The position numbers and the translations under genes are program-made. A model generated the notes under the pieces. That model saw only the letters and a program-made list of their open reading frames with translations. It searched no databases and was not told where the DNA came from. Below are positions 1-4,634 of a stretch of DNA of 6,296 nt, one piece after another. The DNA is from Tannerella sp. (GTDB lineage Bacteria; Bacteroidota; Bacteroidia; Bacteroidales; Tannerellaceae), in contig JAITMT010000107.1 of NCBI GenBank assembly GCA_031277235.1, positions 1-6,296 of the forward strand, written 5' to 3'. The first letter of the stretch is position 1, and every line of letters starts with the position of its first letter.

Positions 1-316
1 TGAAAATCGGGTGCGCGATGCATCTTTTTTCTGCCGCGCAGGCGTCAATATCGGCTCCGTGCTGATTGACGGCTCGATTTCCGCCTGTCCGAACATCAAC
101 CGCTCGTTTGCGCAGGGAAATATTTACGCGGACAATTTTCTCGACGTCTGGCAAAACCGTTTTCAGGTGATGCGCAACCGCGAATGGTGCAAGACGGGAC
201 AATGCGCTTCCTGCAAGTCTTTTCACGATTGCAACGGCGGCGCCATGCACCTCTGGAACGAGCGCCGGGACGGGATTATGACCTGCCATTATCATAAATT
301 GCTGGAAAAAAATTGA
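1..316 (+). CDS. Radical SAM/SPASM domain protein, C-terminal part (5' end outside window)
   Basis: Only the last 104 residues are visible, read from base 2 to the TGA at 314-316; the radical SAM core with its CX3CX2C motif would lie upstream of the window. The visible part looks like a SPASM auxiliary iron-sulfur domain. It has seven cysteines at visible residues 11, 29, 63, 68, 71, 77 and 95. The first pair fits the SPASM pattern CX12GX4C, and the next group reads CX4CX2CX5C followed by NGG and a final cysteine. SPASM proteins normally bind one or two auxiliary 4Fe-4S clusters and often modify peptides or activate enzymes in the cytoplasm. The substrate cannot be told from this fragment. 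The usual last cysteine of the CX2CX5CX3C group is alanine here (residue 81), with an extra cysteine upstream at residue 63. The next gene starts 69 bases downstream behind its own promoter, so this gene probably belongs to an earlier transcript. Confidence 0.82.
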   Translation, partial: ENRVRDASFFCRAGVNIGSVLIDGSISACPNINRSFAQGNIYADNFLDVWQNRFQVMRNREWCKTGQCASCKSFHDCNGGAMHLWNERRDGIMTCHYHKLLEKN

Positions 317-322
317 AATTTC

Positions 323-353
323 TTTGTCATTTGGAAGAAATATTGTAATTTTG
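323..353 (+). promoter_or_regulatory. Bacteroides-type housekeeping promoter of the activator-lptE-secG unit
   Basis: TTTG at 323-326 and TAATTTTG at 346-353 are separated by exactly 19 bases. This matches the known Bacteroidota consensus (-33 TTTG, -7 TAnnTTTG) at every fixed base. Transcription would begin near 358-360, leaving a leader of about 26 bases before the ATG at 386. The site begins only 7 bases after the stop codon of the radical SAM gene. That placement makes 386-3296 a separate transcription unit. Confidence 0.75.
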
Positions 354-385
354 TCAGTCAAACAGGCAAAATTGCAGTTTCAGTT

Positions 386-1582
386 ATGACTAATAATGAT
401 ATACAACAGGTTAAACAGCGTTTCGGAATTATTGGTAATAATGCCGAACTGAACAGGGCTATTGACGTGGCTTTGCAGGTCGCGCCGACCGACTTGTCCG
501 TGCTGATTACGGGCGAAAGCGGGGTCGGAAAGGAGTATTTTCCGCAGATTATTCATTTGAACAGTCCGCGTAAACATGCGCAATATATCGCCGTGAACTG
601 CGGCGCAATTCCCGAAGGCACGATTGATTCCGAACTTTTCGGACACGAAAAAGGCTCATTTACAGACGCAAAGGATTTACGCAAAGGTTATTTTGAAGTG
701 GCGGACGGCGGCACGATTTTTCTCGACGAAGTCGGCGAATTGCCGCTGGCGACGCAGGTGCGATTGTTGCGCGTGCTTGAATCGGGTGAATTTCTGAAAG
801 TTGGCTCGTCCAAAGTGCAGAAAACAAACGTCCGGATTGTGGCGGCAACAAATGTCAATCTGGCGGAAGCCGTTGAAAATCACAAGTTCCGCGAAGATTT
901 GTATTATCGCCTGAACACGGTGCCGATTCGGATACCGCCTCTGCGGGAGCGGTCTGAAGACGTGTTGCTGCTGTTCCGCAAGTTTGCGAGCGACAGCGCC
1001 GACAAATACCGGATGCCTGCGATTTCTCTGAACGAGGACGCGAAGCAGTTGTTGCTATCTTACAGATGGCCCGGGAACGTCCGCGAGTTGAAAAACATTG
1101 TGGAGCGCATCTCCGTCATCGAGGAAAACCGCGAAATCACGAAAGACGTTTTGCAGTTCCATTTGCCCAATATTTCGATGGAGAAACTGCCCGTTCTGAT
1201 ACCTCATGCCGATGATGGTAAGGTGTTTAACAGCGAAAGGGAAATCCTGTATCAGGTGCTTTTCGACATGAAAAAGGATGTGAACGATTTGAAAAAACTC
1301 GTGCACGACATCATGAACGGCAATGCACCGGTTAATACCGTTGAAAAAGAGACTTTTAAGGCGGCTGCACCGGTTCAGAAAGTACCGCTGCATCCGATAC
1401 ATGATGCTGCGATTCAGGATGCGGAAGCGGTGGAAGAATCCATGTCGCTCTTGGATGTGGAAAAAGACTTGATTAGGAGGGCGTTGGATCGCAATAGGGG
1501 AAAACGGAGAAATGCGGCGGCTGACCTGAAAATCTCGGAACGGACGCTTTACCGGAAAATTAAGGAATACGGACTGGAATGA
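386..1582 (+). CDS. Sigma-54-type AAA+ transcriptional activator with Fis-type HTH, no sensor domain
   Basis: This 398-residue protein resembles bacterial enhancer-binding proteins, which use ATP to open sigma-54 promoters. The AAA+ domain begins almost at the N terminus, so there is no receiver, GAF or PAS sensor. Visible motifs are Walker A GESGVGKE (43-50), Walker B GGTIFLDE (108-115), sensor I VRIVAATN (149-156), the arginine-rich FREDLYYRL (168-176) and PPLRER (184-189) segments, and sensor II WPGNVRELKN (228-237). A linker of about 100 residues leads to a C-terminal Fis-type helix-turn-helix (about 355-398) for DNA binding. The sigma-54 contact loop, normally GAFTGA, reads GSFTDA (90-95). 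The ATG at 386 lies about 26 bases after the predicted transcription start and needs no Shine-Dalgarno site. The stop overlaps the start of lptE (ATGA), which implies translational coupling. Lacking a sensor, it may be controlled by abundance or by a partner protein. Its targets are unknown. Confidence 0.9.
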   Translation: MTNNDIQQVKQRFGIIGNNAELNRAIDVALQVAPTDLSVLITGESGVGKEYFPQIIHLNSPRKHAQYIAVNCGAIPEGTIDSELFGHEKGSFTDAKDLRKGYFEVADGGTIFLDEVGELPLATQVRLLRVLESGEFLKVGSSKVQKTNVRIVAATNVNLAEAVENHKFREDLYYRLNTVPIRIPPLRERSEDVLLLFRKFASDSADKYRMPAISLNEDAKQLLLSYRWPGNVRELKNIVERISVIEENREITKDVLQFHLPNISMEKLPVLIPHADDGKVFNSEREILYQVLFDMKKDVNDLKKLVHDIMNGNAPVNTVEKETFKAAAPVQKVPLHPIHDAAIQDAEAVEESMSLLDVEKDLIRRALDRNRGKRRNAAADLKISERTLYRKIKEYGLE

Positions 1583-2091
1583 AAAAGTTGCATCAAACAG
1601 GCGTCATCATGATTGTTTGTATGGTATTGATTTCCTGCTCAATAACTTACAAATTCAACGGCGCGTCCATAGACTACACCAAAGTTCACTCCATTTCGAT
1701 AAAGGATTTCCCGAATATGGCGCCACTGATCTATCCTCCTCTGGAACAGAAATTTACGGAGGAATTGAAAGACAAATATACCCGTCAGACCAAACTGCAA
1801 ATCTTGCGTGAAAACGGCGATTTGGATTTGGAAGGCGAAATCACCAACTATGTATTTATGCCTCAGGCAGTTAAGGAAGACGCCTATGCTTCACAAACGC
1901 GCCTATCAATTACGGTGCGCGTGCGCTATACGAACAATACGAATCCCGACGAGGATTTTGAGCAGTCTTTCACTGCCTATCAGGACTTTAGCAATAACAA
2001 TACGATTGAGCAGGTGCAGGACGAACTTTCGCAACTCATCGTTGAAGAGATCGTTGATCAAATTTTTAACCAAACTGTTGCAAACTGGTGA
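1579..2091 (+). CDS. lptE: LptE-family LPS-assembly lipoprotein
   Basis: The 170-residue product begins with a lipoprotein signal: a basic MKKLHQ start, a hydrophobic stretch (8-18) and a lipobox LISC with Cys20 as the probable lipidated residue. The mature part starts CSITYKFNGASIDY and continues as an alternating beta/alpha sequence, resembling LptE proteins of Bacteroidota. LptE sits in the outer membrane as the plug and partner of LptD, which inserts lipopolysaccharide into the outer leaflet. The residue after the cysteine is serine; sorting rules in this phylum differ from those of E. coli, so final location is inferred from the family. The gene overlaps the activator gene by 4 bases and is followed after 3 bases by the next gene, so the set is very likely cotranscribed. 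The ATG at 1579 is supported by the complete signal peptide. The assignment rests on overall resemblance and gene order; no lptD is in view. Confidence 0.82.
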   Translation: MKKLHQTGVIMIVCMVLISCSITYKFNGASIDYTKVHSISIKDFPNMAPLIYPPLEQKFTEELKDKYTRQTKLQILRENGDLDLEGEITNYVFMPQAVKEDAYASQTRLSITVRVRYTNNTNPDEDFEQSFTAYQDFSNNNTIEQVQDELSQLIVEEIVDQIFNQTVANW

Positions 2092-2094
2092 TAT

Positions 2095-2904
2095 ATGACT
2101 ATCAATGAGCTATATAAATGGATTTCAAATCCTTCGACGCTGACGAAATCATCCCTATCGGAAATCAGGCAGTTGGTTGACGAATATCCTTATTTTCAGG
2201 CGGCAAGGATACTGTATCTGAAAAATTTGTCGCTGCTCGAAGACGTGCGTTTTCAGAAGGAACTCAAGCGAATGTCCGTTTATGTGCCCGACCGGAGACG
2301 TCTATTCATGCTCATTGAGAAAGAAAAATTTGAACCGCAACATACGGACGTCGAAGAACAAACCGTTGAATATAAGGAAAAAACGCCTACTTCAACACCG
2401 ACTCCTTTTGTTACGGCGCAGGAAGAAACCGCTTCGACTCCACAAATTTCGTATATTGAGAAGCAGCCTGTATCAAAATCGGAAGAAAGGATTAAAAATC
2501 AATATATTACGATTGCTCCCGCAGATTATATTTCGTGGCTTGAAGCCAATACCGCGGATATTGTTCCGCCGGAAAATGCGAGCAATCGCCTGAAACATCA
2601 GGATTTGATTGATTCGTTTATAGAAAGCGACGTAAAATTGCAAATTAATCCGCAGGAAAAGGAAGAAAAAAAGCCGGAAAATGAGTCGGAAAACGAAACA
2701 ATTCCGAAAAATGAGACGTTTGACAAAAATTCGCTGGACGACTCGTATTTCACTGAAACTCTGGCTCGTGTGTATTTTTCCCAGAAGCGTTACGACAAGG
2801 CTTTGGAAATAATTCGCGTGTTAAATTTGAAATATCCGGAAAAAAACGCTTACTTTGCAGACCAAATTCGATATTTAGAGAAACTTATTAACATAAAAAA
2901 ATAA
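2095..2904 (+). CDS. Conserved TPR-ended protein of unknown function between lptE and secG
   Basis: I do not recognise a function. The 269-residue protein has no signal peptide or membrane segment. It has three parts: an N-terminal, probably helical domain (about 1-80, with a VDEYPYFQAARILYLKNL segment that looks like a TPR-type helix pair); a charged, Glu/Lys/Pro/Thr-rich, probably disordered linker (about 80-215) containing two short ordered-looking pieces (ADYISWLEAN and DLIDSFIESD); and one clear 34-residue tetratricopeptide unit at 218-251 (ETLARVYFSQKRYDKALEII followed by a proline-marked turn), then a last helix. Such a layout usually serves protein-protein contact. Start codon spacing is 3 bases after lptE, and secG follows after 5 bases, so it is firmly within the operon. 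I recall the same kind of gene at this place in other Bacteroidales, which suggests a conserved cytoplasmic role linked to secretion or envelope assembly, but this is inference. Confidence 0.8.
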   Translation: MTINELYKWISNPSTLTKSSLSEIRQLVDEYPYFQAARILYLKNLSLLEDVRFQKELKRMSVYVPDRRRLFMLIEKEKFEPQHTDVEEQTVEYKEKTPTSTPTPFVTAQEETASTPQISYIEKQPVSKSEERIKNQYITIAPADYISWLEANTADIVPPENASNRLKHQDLIDSFIESDVKLQINPQEKEEKKPENESENETIPKNETFDKNSLDDSYFTETLARVYFSQKRYDKALEIIRVLNLKYPEKNAYFADQIRYLEKLINIKK

Positions 2905-2909
2905 AAGAA

Positions 2910-3296
2910 ATGTACACATTTTTATCAATTTTGATTGTGCTTGTTGCAATCGCGTTAGTTTTAATTGTATTGGTTCAGAACTCGAAAGGCGGCGGTTTGG
3001 CAGCCGGATTTTCCTCCTCCAACCAGGTGTTGGGCGTTCGCAAAACGACCGATTTTCTGGAGAAATTCACCTGGGGAGCAGCCATCGTGCTGGTAGTGCT
3101 GTGTATCAGCATTACGGCATGGATTCCGCGCGAAAAGGGAGCCGCTCCGTCGGAAGTCCTTCCGAACGTAAGTTTGCCGATACAGCAGACGGTGCCCGAT
3201 TTCGGAACAACGCCGCTGCCCGACGCTACGCAACAGCCGTCAACCGAAATTCCGCAATCGGCTCAACAACCGACCGAGGAAACGCCGGGCAATTAA
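2910..3296 (+). CDS. secG: Preprotein translocase subunit SecG
   Basis: The 128-residue protein has the SecG pattern of two membrane helices (about 3-22 and 55-72) joined by a glycine-rich loop with the family-typical VQNSKGGGLAAGF segment at 22-34. SecG is the small accessory subunit of the SecYEG channel in the inner membrane and supports SecA-driven export. The first two thirds match the usual size of the family (about 75 residues). The C-terminal tail (73-128) is an added Pro/Gln/Thr/Glu-rich, probably disordered extension. Extended tails of this type are, as I recall, common in Bacteroidota SecG proteins. It starts 5 bases after the upstream gene and is the last gene before the terminator at 3371-3417. 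The ATG at 2910 places the first helix directly at the N terminus, as expected. Confidence 0.93.
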   Translation: MYTFLSILIVLVAIALVLIVLVQNSKGGGLAAGFSSSNQVLGVRKTTDFLEKFTWGAAIVLVVLCISITAWIPREKGAAPSEVLPNVSLPIQQTVPDFGTTPLPDATQQPSTEIPQSAQQPTEETPGN

Positions 3297-3299
3297 TTG

Positions 3300-3331
3300 G
3301 AAGATTTGATGATTGGATGATTGGGAGATTC
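3300..3331. repeat. Short 8-bp tandem repeat after secG
   Basis: Four adjacent 8-base units read GAAGATTT, GATGATTG, GATGATTG and GGAGATTC. The two middle units are identical and the outer units differ at two to three positions. It lies in the 3' untranslated part of the secG transcript, between the stop codon and the terminator. No function is evident; it may be a decayed microsatellite. Confidence 0.55.
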
Positions 3332-3370
3332 AGGCATAGTGAATTAATATTCAGATGTTTGAATCCGGGA

Positions 3371-3417
3371 AAACAGTAAAGACTGCATGTCATGTTCAGC
3401 CTTTACTGTTTTTTTTT
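3371..3417 (+). terminator. Intrinsic terminator of the activator-lptE-TPR-secG transcript
   Basis: An 11-bp perfect stem (AAACAGTAAAG at 3371-3381 with its complement at 3401-3411) is extended inside by a 3-bp CTG/CAG helix. It runs straight into nine T residues (3409-3417). The loop is 19 bases. The stem is A+T-rich but long, and the T tract is on the plus side, so it should stop transcription coming from secG. It separates the core unit from the repeat region. Confidence 0.85.
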
Positions 3418-3469
3418 CTTGCCTTTGCAGGAGTTTGGAAAGAACGGTTTTGAGATTGTTCCCCTGATT

Positions 3470-3555
3470 GTCTGAACCATGATTTTAACAAGATTGGCAA
3501 GATGAACAGGATTCTTGGGAATCTTGATAATCCTGTCAAAATCCCGGTTTAAGAC
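3470..3555. repeat. Imperfect 34-bp inverted repeat (hairpin element)
   Basis: The left arm (3470-3503) begins GTCTGAACCATGATTTTAAC. The right arm (3521-3555) ends AATCCCGGTTTAAGAC. When one arm is reverse-complemented they align along their whole length with one single-base gap and several substitutions. The 17-base loop contains a further AACAGGATT that could pair with AATCCTGT in the right arm, giving an alternative fold. No reading frame of interest lies inside. It resembles dispersed palindromic intergenic elements of the MITE or REP kind; the family is not identified. Confidence 0.65.
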
Positions 3556-3624
3556 AAAAATCGCAAAAGAACAGCTCCGCGCCACGTTCTACCGGGCAAG
3601 GCATCACATTTCTACCAATATGCC

Positions 3625-3638
3625 GTCCCTAACGGGAC
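3625..3638. repeat. Small hairpin GTCCC-TAAC-GGGAC
   Basis: A 5-bp perfect stem closes a 4-base TAAC loop. It lies in a stretch (CTACCAATATG before it) that resembles intergenic repeats I recall from other Bacteroidota. It differs from the other hairpins of the region by its four-base loop. Confidence 0.45.
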
Positions 3639-3679
3639 ATCCAGGTTTCAGAAAAATTTAATAAAACTTAACTTTCGTC

Positions 3680-3703
3680 CCTAAAGCAGGGCTGTCAAGT
3701 TCT
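3680..3703. repeat. 24-bp direct repeat, copy 1
   Basis: This copy begins CCTAAAGCAGGGCTGTCAAG and ends TTCT. It matches the 24 bases at 3942-3965 with a single G-to-A difference. A shorter inverted relative, AACTTGACAGCCCC, is found at 4154-4167. The repeated core is CTGTCAA or, on the other strand, TTGACAG. Confidence 0.8.
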
Positions 3704-3722
3704 AAAATTATATTTGTCTTTC

Positions 3723-3882
3723 AAACCTCATTTTCACCTAATTTAATAAACAGGACGACCTCAGTAGTAGAGAGCCGATGGATTATCCCCACCGGCACCT
3801 CATTACCTCATTTTTGTTGGTTTCTGCTGTTATCAATTGAATGAGGTTAAATAGGTGTCGTATTTACTTGCTAATGAGGTTT
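3723..3882. repeat. Nested inverted repeats built on ACCTCATT / AATGAGGT
   Basis: AAACCTCATT at 3723-3732 is the exact reverse complement of AATGAGGTTT at 3873-3882. Inside, CACCTCATTACCTCATT at 3796-3812 pairs imperfectly with AATGAGGTTAAATAGGTG at 3840-3857, one base being unpaired, around a 27-base loop. Several copies of the same octamer in both directions within 160 bases suggest a decayed palindromic element. No coding sequence is seen inside. Confidence 0.5.
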
Positions 3883-3941
3883 TTCCAGGTCTATAAAATC
3901 AGATTTCAATCCGGTCTCACAATTAGAAGTTGACAATCCTG

Positions 3942-3965
3942 CCTAAAGCAGGGCTATCAAGTTCT
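3942..3965. repeat. 24-bp direct repeat, copy 2
   Basis: This copy differs from 3680-3703 only at one position (CTATCAA in place of CTGTCAA). It also forms the left outer end of the composite inverted element that closes at 4154-4167. Confidence 0.8.
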
Positions 3966-3974
3966 CAATGTTTT

Positions 3975-3989
3975 AAGGCTGAAAGCCTT
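3975..3989. repeat. Hairpin AAGGCT-GAA-AGCCTT
   Basis: A perfect 6-bp stem carries a GAA loop. Its core AGGCTGAAAGCCT is repeated in inverted orientation at 4074-4086, where the loop therefore reads TTC. Confidence 0.7.
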
Positions 3990-3990
3990 C

Positions 3991-4139
3991 TGAATCAATA
4001 GCACAGGGCAACGCCCTGTGACCGGACGCCGGGCGCCATCCAAGCCCTGAAAGGGCGTAATCAATTTGATTTCAGGCTTTCAGCCTGACCGGGTAGGGTT
4101 GTCGTTTTTCACAGGGCGTTGCCCTGTGCTATTGATTCA
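3991..4139. repeat. 31-bp perfect inverted repeat with internal hairpins
   Basis: The 31 bases at 3991-4021 are the exact reverse complement of 4109-4139, with 87 bases between them. Each arm is itself a hairpin: CACAGGGC-AAC-GCCCTGTG at 4002-4020 on the left, and the same with a GTT loop at 4110-4128 on the right. The centre holds GCCCT-GAA-AGGGC (4044-4056) and CAGGCT-TTC-AGCCTG (4073-4087). The perfect identity of the arms indicates recent duplication or gene-conversion-like maintenance. The structure looks like a non-autonomous palindromic element, without a transposase. Confidence 0.85.
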
Positions 4140-4152
4140 TCCCCTTCGGGGA
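4140..4152. repeat. Hairpin TCCCC-TTC-GGGGA
   Basis: A 5-bp perfect stem has a TTC loop. It starts immediately after the right arm of the 31-bp inverted repeat and immediately before the inverted AACTTGACAGCCCC tag at 4154-4167. Confidence 0.65.
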
Positions 4153-4172
4153 AAACTTGACAGCCCCGCCAA

Positions 4173-4187
4173 TGGCTTGAAAAGCCA
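4173..4187. repeat. Hairpin TGGCTT-GAA-AAGCCA
   Basis: A 6-bp perfect stem has a GAA loop. It follows the TTGACAG tag at 4157-4163 by 9 bases and belongs to the same class as the other three-base-loop hairpins. Confidence 0.65.
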
Positions 4188-4198
4188 AATTTTCATAA

Positions 4199-4226
4199 CC
4201 GCAGGTGAGCGGAGCGTTACCTGCGG
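4199..4226. repeat. 8-bp inverted repeat CCGCAGGT / ACCTGCGG
   Basis: CCGCAGGT at 4199-4206 and ACCTGCGG at 4219-4226 form an 8-bp perfect stem with a 12-base loop. CCGCAGGT occurs again as a direct copy at 4264-4271. This is G+C-richer than the surroundings and is different in kind from the GAA-loop hairpins. Confidence 0.6.
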
Positions 4227-4231
4227 AGCCG

Positions 4232-4261
4232 AGAGAAGAACAGAGAAGAACAGAGACGAAG
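4232..4261. repeat. 10-bp tandem repeat, three units
   Basis: AGAGAAGAAC at 4232-4241 is repeated exactly at 4242-4251 and with two changes (AGAGACGAAG) at 4252-4261. It lies between the two CCGCAGGT copies. It is purine-only on the plus strand apart from the few C residues. Confidence 0.7.
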
Positions 4262-4297
4262 CGCCGCAGGTCGTTGACGCTGTGGGTATGAAAATCA

Positions 4298-4321
4298 AGC
4301 CCATTCGGGCTAAATTGACAG
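4298..4321. repeat. Hairpin AGCCC-ATTC-GGGCT with adjoining TTGACAG tag
   Basis: A 5-bp stem (4298-4302 with 4307-4311) is followed after 3 bases by TTGACAG at 4315-4321. The same heptamer occurs at 4157-4163, and in the other direction at 3692-3698. Confidence 0.55.
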
Positions 4322-4392
4322 TAGCTTCTTCGGAGGAATTAGGGGAGGTTTTAGCGATGCATTCTTAATAAACACCTAAAAGAGTGCAAAAA

Positions 4393-4510
4393 TGAATCCA
4401 ACGGATTCAAATATTTATAGAAAACACAATTCAGATTAATATACGATTCCGAAGGAGTCGGACGGGGTTGAAATATGACATTTTCTATAAACATAAATCC
4501 CGTTGGGATT
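4393..4510. repeat. 118-bp composite palindromic element with three hairpins
   Basis: The order is: hairpin TGAATCC-AAC-GGATTCA (4393-4409); arm TTTATAGAAAA (4414-4424); hairpin CGATTCC-GAA-GGAGTCG (4444-4460, with one G-T wobble); arm TTTTCTATAAA (4481-4491), the exact complement of the first arm; hairpin AATCCC-GTT-GGGATT (4496-4510). The outer two hairpins are near copies of each other in opposite orientation (AAC and GTT loops). The whole element is therefore symmetrical around the middle hairpin. No coding potential is seen. Confidence 0.75.
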
Positions 4511-4574
4511 GAAAAGAAGTTTGGGTATGAATAGGTATATTCATAAAAAATTATTTGCATTTTTTTTAAATTAT

Positions 4575-4605
4575 TTTGCAAGTTCAAAAGTTTATCGTAA
4601 CTTTG
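4575..4605 (+). promoter_or_regulatory. Bacteroides-type promoter of the ars operon
   Basis: TTTG at 4575-4578 and TAACTTTG at 4598-4605 are 19 bases apart, an exact match to the Bacteroidota consensus and the same spacing as the promoter at 323-353. The expected start of transcription, about 4610-4612, lies inside the palindrome at 4608-4619. The leader before the ArsR ATG at 4635 would be about 24 bases. Confidence 0.75.
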
Positions 4606-4619
4606 CAATATTATAATAT
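4605..4619. promoter_or_regulatory. Candidate ArsR operator (AT-rich palindrome at transcription start)
   Basis: ATATTATAATAT at 4608-4619 is a perfect 12-bp palindrome directly behind the -7 element. The 14 bases GCAATATTATAATA (4605-4618) recur with one change at 4984-4997, upstream of the nitroreductase gene. A repressor bound here would block the start of transcription, which is how ArsR-family proteins usually act. Binding is inferred; AT-rich palindromes can arise by chance. Confidence 0.45.
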
Positions 4620-4634
4620 AAGAAAAAGTAAAAT

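Larger units (their letters stand above)
3418..4574. other. Gene-free repeat region between the secG unit and the ars operon
   Basis: I see no convincing gene, tRNA or rRNA in this stretch of about 1.1 kb. It is made up mostly of short palindromes, inverted repeats, direct repeats and one 10-bp tandem repeat, described separately. The longest open frames (4066-4368 on the plus strand, 4351-4647 and 3403-3585 on the minus strand) run through the repeats, have low-quality composition and match no family I know. No transposase or integrase gene is present, so the elements would have to be moved by proteins encoded elsewhere, if they still move. Confidence 0.75.

Noticed and set aside
3403..3585. 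Open frame of 60 codons on the minus strand
   Set aside because: It lies across the terminator stem and the imperfect inverted repeat and ends in a lysine run coded by the terminator's T tract read backwards. It is not coding-like.
3709..3716. TATATTTG, a match to the -7 promoter element
   Set aside because: There is no TTTG 19 to 21 bases upstream, and no gene follows on the plus strand for more than 900 bases.
4066..4368. Open frame of 100 codons on the plus strand
   Set aside because: It runs through the right arm of the inverted repeat, the hairpins and the 10-bp tandem repeat. The protein has no recognisable domain, and the composition follows the repeats. It is most likely a spurious frame made by repeated DNA.
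3470..4510. CRISPR array
   Set aside because: The repeats are palindromic, differ from each other in sequence and are not regularly spaced. No constant repeat with equal-sized spacers is present.
3418..4574. Insertion sequence with transposase
   Set aside because: Inverted repeats are present, but no frame codes for a transposase or a recognisable fragment of one.
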